Assembly (NCBI RefSeq): GCF_001315105.1
Contig: NZ_BAZR01000002.1
Location: forward strand, 310,001 to 374,000
Source of the DNA: Paenibacillus sp. JCM 10914
Lineage (GTDB): Bacteria; Bacillota; Bacilli; Paenibacillales; Paenibacillaceae
DNA length: 64,000 nt
Reading direction: 5' to 3'
A program made the position numbers and the translations under genes. A model generated the notes under the pieces. It made no database searches and was not told the origin of the DNA. It saw nothing but the letters and a program-made list of their open reading frames with translations. Shown here in pieces: positions 17,413-27,303 of this stretch (positions are counted from its first letter, which is position 1; each line of letters starts with the position of its first letter).

Positions 17413-20400
17413 GTGATTCTGGATCTTTCCGTGAGCCCGGTCGCTAGCTCCAGCTCGCAGCAATTCCTATTCCATCCTGCGCTGATTGACGGCAGCGGTG
17501 TAGGGGCAGGGAAAATATTTGCGCCGGGTGTTGAGCAGGAGCAGCGATTGTTTTTGCCTCTCAGCTATGCTGTATTTCATGCCTCGGAGCTGCTTCAGCA
17601 GCGGTGCATCACAAGGGTACGGAGAGCATCGGTGCTCCATAAGAACGAATTGATGTTTTGGACGATGGAGTTTTTTAATGCGGATGGCAAAAAAATCGGG
17701 GAGCTAAAAAATTTCGCAGGTAAGCTTGTTCGCGATGCCGGATTGATCAATCCGGAACGGAGGATGGCGACTCCATTAACTCAAGCGGTGGAGTCCATCA
17801 GCGGAGTTCCCGTCACCTCCCATAAGATGGCTCATGATACGGGTGCCGCAGGCGATGCGGCACCCGTTATTTCTATCGAAATGTTCTTGCGGCAGCTCAT
17901 GGCTGATGCACTGAAAAGATCCGTGGAAGATATCCATCCCGATGCCGGTTACTATGAGATGGGGCTGGACTCCCCGGGCTTGTTAGGGATTGTGAGATCG
18001 ATTGAGTCTAGGATCAATATCTCCTTATCACCGACCTTATTGTTTGAATACACAACCATTGCTGAACTTTCCGCTTATCTCGAAGAGCATTATGCTTCAA
18101 CATTCAAGCAATTCCATGCAGCAATAGAGGGAGCCGCTACTGAATTACCTTCCGATACAGAGTTCTTGGGCTCGCATATGCCTGCAACTCCTATTGCTCC
18201 TTCTGCATCGGGTTCCAATCCCCATGAAAGAACGGCAGCCGATGATGATATTGCCATAATCGGGATGTCCGGCCGATATCCGCAAGCCAGAAACCTTCAG
18301 GAATTCTGGGCGAACTTGCAGGAGGGAAAAGACTGCATTAGCGAGGTGCCAGAATCTCGGTGGGATCGAAAGAGGCTGGACGGAATCCAATCGACTGGTG
18401 GGAAAGCGATGTCCAAATGGGGTGGATTTATTGAGGATCCGGATTGCTTCGACCCCAAATTCTTTAGAATCTCTCCTCGCGAAGCGGAAACGATGGATCC
18501 ACAGGAGCGGCTGTTTCTGCAAACTTGTTGGGAAGCCATTGAGGATGCGGGATATACGCCCAAATCATTAGTGAAGCCTCGCGGCAATAATAACAGGCGG
18601 AACGTAGGCGTTTTTGCCGGGGTGATGCATAAGGATTATTCTCTGGTGGGGGCAGAGGCCATGTCTCAAGGTGAGGCGTTTCCACTCTCATTGAATGTGG
18701 GTCCTATCGCTAATCGGGTTTCGTATTTCTGTAATTTTCATGGTCCGAGCATGACCGTGGATACACTGTGTTCCTCATCCCTTACGGCTGTCCATCTGGC
18801 CATGGAAAGTTTAAAACGAGGCGAAAGCGAAGTGGCTTTGGCTGGTGGCGTAAATTTATCCCTGCATCCGGCTAAGTATATGACCTATGGAATGTGGGGG
18901 ATGCATTCAAGTGACGGTTATTGCCGTACCTTCGGCGAAGGAGGCGATGGCTATGTCTCAGCCGAAGGCGTTGCTGCGGTTCTCTTAAAGCCTTTGAATA
19001 AAGCCATAGAAGACCATGACAGAATTTATGCGATCATGAAGGGCAGTGTAATTAACCATGTTGGAACCGTAAGTGGAATCATGGTGCCTGGACCAGTGGC
19101 GCAAGGGGAAGCGATTTCCGATTGCCTGAAGCGATCCGGCATCCATCCACGGACGATTCGTTATGTGGAGGCACATGGTACTGGAACCTCACTGGGCGAT
19201 CCGATTGAGATTGAAGGATTGATGAAAGCCTTCGGCAGCTATACTCAAGATCGGCAGTTTTGTTCGATTGGTTCCGTAAAATCCAATATAGGGCATGCGG
19301 AATCGGCAGCCGGGGTGATCGGTCTCCAGAAAGCAGCGCTCCAAATCTATCACAAAACGCTTGTTCCTTCACTTCACGCGGAGGAATTGAATCCTTACAT
19401 CGATTTTGCACAATCGCCGTTTTATGTGCAGCGTGTCACCGAACAATGGAAACCGTCCGTGTTGATGGAAGATGGACGGCAGGTTCGGTACCCGCGGCGG
19501 GCGGCATTAAGCTCGTTTGGAGCCACCGGCTCCAACGCCCATGTGATTCTAGAAGAATACATAGATACTACAATACGGGGAGCCGCACAGACGAAGCGTC
19601 GGCAGGACCGACCCGTGATTGTTCCTCTATCGGCTAAAAATAAGGAGCGGCTCCAATCCTATGCTGTAGAGCTACTCCAATACCTGCAAGGGATACCTGC
19701 TCGAGAGAAAGCGCCAGATAGAGAGGTGGAAGAGGCGCAACTAACAAGCTTTTTGGAGGGGAGGATCAGAGGATTACTTGCCGAGATCATTCATGTTCAA
19801 GAAGAACTTATCGAAGTAGGAATTCCATGGAGTGAATATGGAGTCGAACCCGTGCACATCCGGCAGCTGAAGGATAAGATTCTGGACGAATTCGTCGTTG
19901 ATATCGACGATAGGGAATGGGTTCAGAGGAGCACGATTGCTTCGGTCGCGGCACATCTGCTGGACGAGCATCCGGAGTTCATGCGAGCCCAGGGTGAGAC
20001 CGCCGTTCATCATGAAGCCTTTACTCAGGAAGAAGGGGATCAGAACCAGGATCAGACCTTAACCTCCCTGGAAGACGTAGCCTTTACGCTGCAGGTAGGG
20101 CGCGAAGCTATGGAAGAACGAGTTGTTTTTGTCGTTCGGGAGATTCCGGAATTGATTCGGGGGCTTCAGGCCTTCCTCGACAATAAAGAAGTGCTTGAAC
20201 ACGGCTATAAAGGTGGAGTCAAACCAAATAAAGATCTGGTTTCATTATCTTCTGCCGGGAAAGCAAATGAGGAAACCGTTAGCCAATGGATTCATGAGGG
20301 GCGCATGAGCCATCTGGCTGAGTGGTGGGTTAAGGGGTTCGAGATCGATTGGAATTTACTATATGTTGACAACAACAGGCCTTCCCGGACCAGCTTGCCC

Positions 20401-23400
20401 ACCTATCCCTTTGCACGGGAGCGCTATTGGATTCCTGTAACCGGTAAGGGAATCGAGGCTGCAGCGGAAGTCGTCATCCATCCGTTGCTGCACCAGAACA
20501 CGTCCGATTTCAAGGAGCAGCGATTCAGCAGCAGGTTTACCGGCAATGAATTTTTCTTGTCGGATCATGTTGTGAAGCAGAAGAAGGTCTTGCCGGGTGT
20601 GGCATATCTTGAGATGGCACGCATTGCAATGATGCAATCGCTTGGAAATCTCCCGGATGATCAGGCAGGAATTCGCTTGAAAAATGTGGTTTGGATTCGA
20701 CCGGTTTCCGTGGAGGGATCGCCAGCCCTCGTGAACCTTCGGCTGCTCCCTGATGAGCATGGAGGAGTTGGCTACGAAGTATACAGTATGCCTCAGGAGA
20801 ATACGGGCGCTGAGCTTACCGTACACAGCAAAGGCCATGCGGAGCTTGTACAGCTTGGCACGGAGGTGGGCTTGAATATTGATGAGTTGAAGATGCAGTG
20901 TGGCGATCAGCTCATCTCGGCCTCCCGCTTTTACGAGGTTTTTAATGCGATGGGCATGGATTATGGCCCGGCGCACAGGGGAATCGAAGAAGCATATAGG
21001 GGCTCGGGGCACATACTGGTTAAGCTGTCCATCCCATCAACCGTAGCAAACACCCTGAGCCAATATGTCCTTCATCCGAGCCTGATGGATTCAGCCTTGC
21101 AGGCTACCATCGGTTTTCTAATGAATTCCGAAGGTGTGATCCCGGATTCGGTTAAACCCGTGATGCCCTTTGCCCTGCAGGAACTGGACATATTGGGCGG
21201 CTGCACGCCGAATATGTGGGCATGGATACGAAGCAGTGACCAACCTGCCGCTTCGACGGCAGCTAAAACCCAAAAGCTGGACATCGATTTGTGTGACGGG
21301 CAGGGCCGCATCCGTGTCCGTATGAGAGGATTCTCAACAAGGGTGCTGGAAGGAGATTTACAAGCCGCTAGCCAGTCAAGCACCAGTCAGCAAGAGGCTC
21401 ATGTACAGCCTCCTGTAGGGAATATTCACCTTGTTCCGGTATGGGATGTCGTGCCGCCAGCAAAAGGAGAGCGTCATCCTCAAGCGTCAGATCGTGTTCT
21501 GGTTGTTGGTGGGGCGGAAAACAGAAGTGCGATCCAGCAGCTGTACCCTCGGATGCAATACATCGATATCACGTCAAAAGATACGATTACAGACATTGCA
21601 GCCCAAATAGAGGCTTATGGCCGAATAGACCATATGATATGGATAGCTCCTCCCGAACGTTCGCCAGAATCCATCGCGGAAGGTGAATGGATTAAGCGAC
21701 AGGAGATAGGCGTTTTGCCGTTGTTCCGGATGATTAAAGCACTTATCCGACTGGGCTATTCTGCTCGCAGTTTGGGCTGGACCGTGATTACATTTGATAC
21801 GCAATCCGTTCACAGAACAGATGCGGTTCATCCTGCGCATGCGAGCATTCACGGGCTGGTCGGTTCGATGGCCAAAGAATATCCGAACTGGAACATAAGG
21901 ATTGTCGATCTGGAAGCTGGCCGTGAGTGGCCTGTAACGGATCTATTTGCGCTGCCTGCGGATCGGCGCGGACACCCTTGGGTCCATCGGAACCAGGAGT
22001 GGTACAGGCAGCATCTCGTACCCATGAACACGCCTCCATTGATGGAATCGAGCTTTAAGGTCGGGGGCGTCTACGTCGTAATAGGAGGAGCCGGAGGAAT
22101 CGGTAAAGCCTGGAGTGAATACATGGTCCGTACTTATAAGGCTAACGTCGTGTGGATCGGTCGCAGACCGATGGATGATCAGATCCAAGCGGATTTGAAT
22201 CGGATTTCTCAATTTGGACCCAAACCGGACTATATCGCAGCGGATGCAACCGATCTGGAGGAACTCAGGGGAGCCTATACAGCCATTAAACAGAAATTTC
22301 AGGGGATTAACGGCATCGTTCATTCCGCGATGGTTCTGTCGGACCGCAGCCTTGCGGATATGGAGGAGGACCAATTCCAAGCAGGGCTGTCGGCTAAGAT
22401 CGACGTGAGCGTACGCATGGCTCAAGTTTTTCAGGGGGAGCCTTTAGATTTCGTTTTGTTTTTCTCTTCTCTGATCGCTTTGATCAAAAATCCAAAACAA
22501 AGCCACTATGCCTCCGGGTGTACGTTCAAGGATGCGTTTGCCCATCGGCTCTCGAGCGAGTGGCCGTGTAAGGTGAAGGTGATGAATTGGGGGTACTGGA
22601 GCAGCGCCGATGCTGCTGCTTCCGAGGATGTACAGCAGCTGTCCCGCATCGGACTGGGACTCATAACACCGGAGGACGGAATGAAAGCCGTGGAGCTGCT
22701 GATATCGAACCCAATCCATCAAATGGCGATGATTACAACGACCAAACCCCTTCTGGTGGAAGGGATGAATCCTAAAGAGCGTTTCGAGATCCTACCGGAA
22801 CACGTCCCGCCAACAATCCACAGCGTCAACTTCAAAGGGGATAACCCTGCGGCAGGTTATCAGACTTCGTTCTTGAACGAGGGTCAGAGCCTAGATAGGG
22901 AAATGATGGACCTCTTATCTAGAATGCTCTTGGGCGAGCTTACGGCTATGGGGTTATTGAAGTCGGGCATAAAGGCGGCGGGTAATGGTAATGCCCGTAA
23001 GGGATTGGCTCCCATGTACGAAAGATGGCTTGAGGAAAGCCGCCGTGTGCTTGTACAGAATCACCTCCTCTATCAGGATGGTGAAACGTACACATTAGTG
23101 AATTCGGCATCCGCTGACAAGGATTCATTATGGCAGGAATGGGAGCTGAGAAAGAATGAATGGCTGGCAGACCCGAGCTTAAAAGCATGGATGACACTGG
23201 CGGAGGCGGTGCTGCGTGTGCTGCCTGACATTCTGACGGGGGAGCGTCCTGCGACCGATATCATGTTTCCTGATTCCTCAATGAGAATGGTGGAAGGCAT
23301 TTATAAAAATAATCCGGTTGCAGATTATTTCAATGAAGCACTTGCAGATGCCTTAATAGCGTATGTGGAAGACCGGATCAAGGCAGAGCCTGCCGTTAAA

Positions 23401-24327
23401 CTGCGGCTTATTGAAATCGGGGCAGGTACCGGCGGGACCAGCAGCATGCTGTTCCACAGACTGAAGCCTTACCGCAGCCATATCGAGGAGTATTGTTATA
23501 CCGATATTTCCAAGGCGTTTTTATTGTTTGCCGAAAAAGAGTATGGTCCGGAGCATTCCTATTTGACTTATAAAATCTTCAATGTAGATGCACCCGCAGC
23601 CGGTCCAAATACGCCTATGGGAGAATTCGATATCGCGATTGCAACCAATGTGCTTCATGCAACCCGGAATATTCGCCAGACATTACGGAATGTCAAATCT
23701 GTGCTAAAAAAGAACGGCATCGTTCTGATCAATGAGCTCAGCGATAACCGGCTGTTCACCCACTTAACTTTTGGACTGCTGGAAGGTTGGTGGCTGTATG
23801 AAGATGAGGCTATACGCATTCCGGGAAGCCCCGGTCTGTATCCTGAAACCTGGAAAGCCGTGTTAGAGTCCGAGGGCTACGAAGGCGTCTTCTTCCCGGC
23901 ACAAGAAGCTCACGACCGGGGGCAGCAGATCATTGCAGCAGCAAGTAACGGGGTTGTGCGGCAGAGTGCTGTGCTTCAATCAGGGACCTCAGCTGCTGAG
24001 GTCAGAACCATGTCTAAGGGAAAACGAACCGAAGAGGCGATCCGGATGCAGCCGACGGTTATAGCAAAAGAAAGGCCAGAAAAGCAAATCAAGGCTATGC
24101 CAACAAGCAAGGCCATAACCGAACAGATGCTGGAAGATCATGTGAAGGAGACGATCATTGAGAAGCTCTCCGAGGCCTTGAAGGTCAACAGCAATGAAAT
24201 CGAGCTCGAGGATTCCTTTGCCGACTATGGTTTGGATTCCATTATCGGCGTTCACTTGGTACAAGTGCTTAATCAAGCCTCAACATTGAACTGGATACGA
24301 CAAGCCTCTTTGATTACAGTTCGGTGA
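17413..24327 (+). CDS. Trans-AT PKS, segment 6: DH2, ACP3, KS4, DH3, KR3, C-methyltransferase, ACP4
   Basis: The segment first completes DH2 (FHPALIDGSGVG, catalytic Asp, about 17475). ACP3 follows with EMGLDSPGLL (about 17960). KS4 (18241-19565) has DTLCSSS, EAHGTGT and SNIGHAES. In its downstream linker (about 19735-19985) lies a carrier-like domain whose serine motif reads YGVEPVHIRQL instead of a DS motif. DH3 (20470-21360) is complete: DHVVKQKKVLPG, YGPAHRG, HPSLMDSALQ. KR3 has VVIGGAGGIGKAWSEY and FFSSLIALIKNPKQSHY. A SAM-dependent C-methyltransferase (22880-23970) has IEIGAGTGGTSSM. ACP4 has DYGLDSIIGVHL (about 24230). The module should add an alpha-methyl-branched enoyl unit. The frame is lost at 24278-24279 (CC should be CCC, giving LNIELDTTSLFDYSSV). 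Confidence 0.9.
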   Translation: MILDLSVSPVASSSSQQFLFHPALIDGSGVGAGKIFAPGVEQEQRLFLPLSYAVFHASELLQQRCITRVRRASVLHKNELMFWTMEFFNADGKKIGELKNFAGKLVRDAGLINPERRMATPLTQAVESISGVPVTSHKMAHDTGAAGDAAPVISIEMFLRQLMADALKRSVEDIHPDAGYYEMGLDSPGLLGIVRSIESRINISLSPTLLFEYTTIAELSAYLEEHYASTFKQFHAAIEGAATELPSDTEFLGSHMPATPIAPSASGSNPHERTAADDDIAIIGMSGRYPQARNLQEFWANLQEGKDCISEVPESRWDRKRLDGIQSTGGKAMSKWGGFIEDPDCFDPKFFRISPREAETMDPQERLFLQTCWEAIEDAGYTPKSLVKPRGNNNRRNVGVFAGVMHKDYSLVGAEAMSQGEAFPLSLNVGPIANRVSYFCNFHGPSMTVDTLCSSSLTAVHLAMESLKRGESEVALAGGVNLSLHPAKYMTYGMWGMHSSDGYCRTFGEGGDGYVSAEGVAAVLLKPLNKAIEDHDRIYAIMKGSVINHVGTVSGIMVPGPVAQGEAISDCLKRSGIHPRTIRYVEAHGTGTSLGDPIEIEGLMKAFGSYTQDRQFCSIGSVKSNIGHAESAAGVIGLQKAALQIYHKTLVPSLHAEELNPYIDFAQSPFYVQRVTEQWKPSVLMEDGRQVRYPRRAALSSFGATGSNAHVILEEYIDTTIRGAAQTKRRQDRPVIVPLSAKNKERLQSYAVELLQYLQGIPAREKAPDREVEEAQLTSFLEGRIRGLLAEIIHVQEELIEVGIPWSEYGVEPVHIRQLKDKILDEFVVDIDDREWVQRSTIASVAAHLLDEHPEFMRAQGETAVHHEAFTQEEGDQNQDQTLTSLEDVAFTLQVGREAMEERVVFVVREIPELIRGLQAFLDNKEVLEHGYKGGVKPNKDLVSLSSAGKANEETVSQWIHEGRMSHLAEWWVKGFEIDWNLLYVDNNRPSRTSLPTYPFARERYWIPVTGKGIEAAAEVVIHPLLHQNTSDFKEQRFSSRFTGNEFFLSDHVVKQKKVLPGVAYLEMARIAMMQSLGNLPDDQAGIRLKNVVWIRPVSVEGSPALVNLRLLPDEHGGVGYEVYSMPQENTGAELTVHSKGHAELVQLGTEVGLNIDELKMQCGDQLISASRFYEVFNAMGMDYGPAHRGIEEAYRGSGHILVKLSIPSTVANTLSQYVLHPSLMDSALQATIGFLMNSEGVIPDSVKPVMPFALQELDILGGCTPNMWAWIRSSDQPAASTAAKTQKLDIDLCDGQGRIRVRMRGFSTRVLEGDLQAASQSSTSQQEAHVQPPVGNIHLVPVWDVVPPAKGERHPQASDRVLVVGGAENRSAIQQLYPRMQYIDITSKDTITDIAAQIEAYGRIDHMIWIAPPERSPESIAEGEWIKRQEIGVLPLFRMIKALIRLGYSARSLGWTVITFDTQSVHRTDAVHPAHASIHGLVGSMAKEYPNWNIRIVDLEAGREWPVTDLFALPADRRGHPWVHRNQEWYRQHLVPMNTPPLMESSFKVGGVYVVIGGAGGIGKAWSEYMVRTYKANVVWIGRRPMDDQIQADLNRISQFGPKPDYIAADATDLEELRGAYTAIKQKFQGINGIVHSAMVLSDRSLADMEEDQFQAGLSAKIDVSVRMAQVFQGEPLDFVLFFSSLIALIKNPKQSHYASGCTFKDAFAHRLSSEWPCKVKVMNWGYWSSADAAASEDVQQLSRIGLGLITPEDGMKAVELLISNPIHQMAMITTTKPLLVEGMNPKERFEILPEHVPPTIHSVNFKGDNPAAGYQTSFLNEGQSLDREMMDLLSRMLLGELTAMGLLKSGIKAAGNGNARKGLAPMYERWLEESRRVLVQNHLLYQDGETYTLVNSASADKDSLWQEWELRKNEWLADPSLKAWMTLAEAVLRVLPDILTGERPATDIMFPDSSMRMVEGIYKNNPVADYFNEALADALIAYVEDRIKAEPAVKLRLIEIGAGTGGTSSMLFHRLKPYRSHIEEYCYTDISKAFLLFAEKEYGPEHSYLTYKIFNVDAPAAGPNTPMGEFDIAIATNVLHATRNIRQTLRNVKSVLKKNGIVLINELSDNRLFTHLTFGLLEGWWLYEDEAIRIPGSPGLYPETWKAVLESEGYEGVFFPAQEAHDRGQQIIAAASNGVVRQSAVLQSGTSAAEVRTMSKGKRTEEAIRMQPTVIAKERPEKQIKAMPTSKAITEQMLEDHVKETIIEKLSEALKVNSNEIELEDSFADYGLDSIIGVHLVQVLNQASTLNWIRQASLITVR

Positions 24328-26918
24328 AGCAGCTCACAGCGTATATTTTAACGGATCACAGAGATGCAGTTGCCGGTGGGTTCGGACAAAACCTCAGCAA
24401 GGAAACAGCTGAGGTTGAAGACATGCCGGGTGTAGCCGAACAAGGTGGAGCATCCATCTCTAATTCTTATTTTGGCAGGTTTATGGATGTGGCTCCGTTG
24501 CCGAATTCTCAACCCGCTAATCTTGAAACGAAAGGGGCTGCCCTCAAGACTGCCATGCAAAGGGAGCCGATTGCCATTATCGGAATGAGCGGAAAGTATG
24601 CAAGATCGGCCAACGTGAATGAATTATGGACGCATCTGGCCAATGGAGCGGAACTCATCGGAGAGTCGCCGCGTTGGGATCTTTCGAAATATTATCCGAA
24701 GGATGCCCATTATTGCGACCGGGGCGGCTTTGTAGAGAATATAGATCAGTTCGATCCGTTCTTTTTCAATATTAACGGACTAGAAGCCAATTATATGGAT
24801 CCCCAGCAGAGGCTGTTTATGGAGGAGTGCTGGAAGGCACTCGAGGATTCAGGTTATGCCGGATCCAGGATCCAGGGACGCCAGTGCGGCGTATATGTCG
24901 GCTGCCTTGGAGGAGCAGGGGATTATCACCAGCTGTCGGGAGACGATGCACCCGCGCAAGCCTTCTGGGGCATAGCCGGATCGGTCATTCCGGCCCGGAT
25001 TGCCTATTACCTTGATCTCAAGGGACCGGCCATTGCTATTGACACCGCTTGTTCCAGTTCGCTGATCGCGGTTCATATCGCTTGCCAGGGACTGTGGTCA
25101 GGTGAGACGGAAATGGCGCTGGCGGGCGGCGTGTTTATCCAGTCTACACCCTGGTACTATTTGAGCACCAACAAAGCCGGAATGCTCTCGGCAACAGGGC
25201 ACAGTTATACTTTTGATGACCGTGCGGATGGATTTGTTCCTGGTGAAGGGGCCGGGGTGCTTGTATTGAAGCGTCTTAGCGAAGCGATGGATGACGGAGA
25301 TCATATTTATGGCGTCATTCGCGGGTCGGGAATGAATCAGGACGGAACCACCAATGGTATTACGGCGCCGAGCGCCCTTTCGCAGGAGAGTTTGGAACGC
25401 AGCGTATACGAAACATTTCATATTGATCCAAGCGGCATACAGGTCGTTGAAGCCCACGGGACGGGAACGAAGCTGGGGGACCCGATTGAATATCAGGCGC
25501 TTACCAAAGCCTTCAGGAAATATACCGACGACAAGGAATACTGCGCCATCGGTTCAATCAAGACCAATATCGGGCATGCGGCCCATGCGGCTGGCGTAGC
25601 CGGAATCATCAAGATCTTGCTGTCATTGAAGCATAAGCAGATCCCGCCAACGCTTAATTTTAAGTCGGGTAATTCGAATATTCAGTTTAAGGACAGCCCG
25701 TTCTATGTCAATACGAGTCTCAGAGACTGGGAGACCGGCTCCAGCGATAGAAGGCGCGCTGCTGTAAGCTCTTTCGGATTCAGCGGCACGAACGCCCATA
25801 TCGTTATTGAAGAAGCGCCGGAACCTGTAGGGAGCCATACCGGGAAACCGGGGTATCTGTTGGTGTTATCTGCGCGAACCCAAGAGCAGCTGCGGCGGCA
25901 GGCCGACCAACTAATCGAGTTCTGTGAACGGAACCCACAAGCGGAATGCGGTAATCTAAGCTACACCTTATTGACAGGAAGAAAGCATTTCAACCATCGT
26001 TTAGCCTGCGTTGCTCGCAGTGTAGAGGAACTTATATCGTTCTTAAGAAAATGGCTGACCCGGAGCAAAGTACCGCAGGTATATGTTTCAGAACTGAACG
26101 AAAATGATCGACGGGAGCAGCCTTCGCTGAAACGTTACGGAAATCAATGCATCGAGGAGTGTCACGCTGCAGATCCGAATGGTTATGCGGAACGGTTATC
26201 CACCATTGCTGAGTTATACGTTCAAGGATATGCGCTAGATTATGAAGCATTGTTCGCGGGTGAACGCTATTCGATTATGTCTCTCCCCACGTATCCTTTT
26301 GCAACAGAACGCTATTGGGTACCGGATACCAAACATCAAAGCTTCCCATCCATTGATATAACGGTATCAGGCCAAGCCGTGCTGCACCCCTTGCTTCATC
26401 GGAACACGTCGGATCTGTCCGGCGTTCGCTACAGCACGACGTTTAAGGGAAGTGAACCTTATCTGGCTTATAGGAATGACAAGGGAGGAAAAACCATACC
26501 TGGCATGACCTATCTGGAGATGGCACGAAAAGCGGTGGAATTGTCGGGGGGAGTTTACTTTGGGTCTCATGAGGGAATTCGGATGAAGGATATAGTGTGG
26601 TCCAACCCCGTCGAGTTAGGGACAGAAGGCCAGGAGCTCCACATCGATGTTTTTCCTGATGAGGGTAACATTTCGTTTGATATCTATAGCAGCTCTGGCT
26701 TGAACAGCAAGGAGCCGGTTATTCACAACCAAGGGAGCGTGTCGTCGTATCCACTACCAGGAGCCGAAACGATTGATTTGAACCTCATACAGACACAGTG
26801 CAACGTGAAATATTTCTCAAGGGAGAGTTGGTATAAGGTTTATGATGAGGCAGGCGCAGCGTACAGCCTGAACATCAAGTGGTGGATGAGCTGTTTATCG
26901 GACAGAACGAGGTCCTAG
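24324..26918 (+). CDS. Trans-AT PKS, segment 7: end of ACP4, KS5, start of DH4
   Basis: After the tail of ACP4 (VKQLTAYILTDH), KS5 (about 24570-25825) runs from REPIAIIGMSGKYARS to SSFGFSGTNAHIVIEEAPE, with DTACSSSL, EAHGTGTKLGDPIE and TNIGHAAHAAG, so it looks active. The linker ends in PTYPFATERYWVP (about 26320). The following dehydratase-like domain starts with HPLLHRNTSD, but the region that should carry the catalytic His reads YLAYRNDKGGKTIPG: the residue aligned with the His of KDHVV is Arg. This DH is therefore likely inactive, so a hydroxyl made by KR4 should be kept. The frame is lost at about 26873 (AAC should be AACC, giving NHQVVDELFIGQNEV). A second base is lost at 26941, so the last residues of this segment are not real. 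Confidence 0.88.
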   Translation: MKQLTAYILTDHRDAVAGGFGQNLSKETAEVEDMPGVAEQGGASISNSYFGRFMDVAPLPNSQPANLETKGAALKTAMQREPIAIIGMSGKYARSANVNELWTHLANGAELIGESPRWDLSKYYPKDAHYCDRGGFVENIDQFDPFFFNINGLEANYMDPQQRLFMEECWKALEDSGYAGSRIQGRQCGVYVGCLGGAGDYHQLSGDDAPAQAFWGIAGSVIPARIAYYLDLKGPAIAIDTACSSSLIAVHIACQGLWSGETEMALAGGVFIQSTPWYYLSTNKAGMLSATGHSYTFDDRADGFVPGEGAGVLVLKRLSEAMDDGDHIYGVIRGSGMNQDGTTNGITAPSALSQESLERSVYETFHIDPSGIQVVEAHGTGTKLGDPIEYQALTKAFRKYTDDKEYCAIGSIKTNIGHAAHAAGVAGIIKILLSLKHKQIPPTLNFKSGNSNIQFKDSPFYVNTSLRDWETGSSDRRRAAVSSFGFSGTNAHIVIEEAPEPVGSHTGKPGYLLVLSARTQEQLRRQADQLIEFCERNPQAECGNLSYTLLTGRKHFNHRLACVARSVEELISFLRKWLTRSKVPQVYVSELNENDRREQPSLKRYGNQCIEECHAADPNGYAERLSTIAELYVQGYALDYEALFAGERYSIMSLPTYPFATERYWVPDTKHQSFPSIDITVSGQAVLHPLLHRNTSDLSGVRYSTTFKGSEPYLAYRNDKGGKTIPGMTYLEMARKAVELSGGVYFGSHEGIRMKDIVWSNPVELGTEGQELHIDVFPDEGNISFDIYSSSGLNSKEPVIHNQGSVSSYPLPGAETIDLNLIQTQCNVKYFSRESWYKVYDEAGAAYSLNIKWWMSCLSDRTRS

Positions 26919-26940
26919 CAAAGCTTTCATTGCATACTGC

Positions 26941-27303
26941 TTGATGGATTCGTCTCATCCGTTTATTCTGCACCCATGCATTACAGATGCCGCTGTGCAA
27001 GCAACGATTGGCCTATTGGCGAATGGAGATCAGCGAATAAGCAGAGATATCGTCCATTCTGCCCTGCCTCTATCCTTGCATGAGCTTCAATGTATCGGCA
27101 AACCTACTCCGCAAGTATGGATCCATGTACGAAACAGCGAATATAGCGGGCAAGGGAATATGGATATTCAAGTCGATATGGACTTGTATGATCAACACGG
27201 TACGGTGTATGCAAGGATGAAGGGGCTCACAGTCCGGTTTAAGGAGAGCAAAGCTAAATATATGGTAGGTCGCGACATGGTTGGGGGAGGGTTAAAAATA
27301 TGA
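26941..27303 (+). CDS. Trans-AT PKS, segment 8: C-terminal half of DH4
   Basis: The frame carries SSHPFILHPCITDAAVQATIG, matching the HPSLMDSALQATI motif of the other DH domains, with the Asp kept. It continues through the usual LHELQ and MKGLTVRF ends of the DH fold. It is reached by restoring a T at 26941-26942, giving HTALMDSSHPF. No ribosome site precedes it, so it is not a gene of its own. It ends in VGGGLKI with a TGA that overlaps the next frame's ATG (ATGA at 27300). This may be another single lost G in the run at 27283-27287. A true split between DH and KR would be unusual. Confidence 0.8.
   Translation: MMDSSHPFILHPCITDAAVQATIGLLANGDQRISRDIVHSALPLSLHELQCIGKPTPQVWIHVRNSEYSGQGNMDIQVDMDLYDQHGTVYARMKGLTVRFKESKAKYMVGRDMVGGGLKI

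Noticed and set aside
20359..21012. Minus-strand frame of 217 codons
   Set aside because: Antisense shadow of the DH3 domain; no recognisable protein features.
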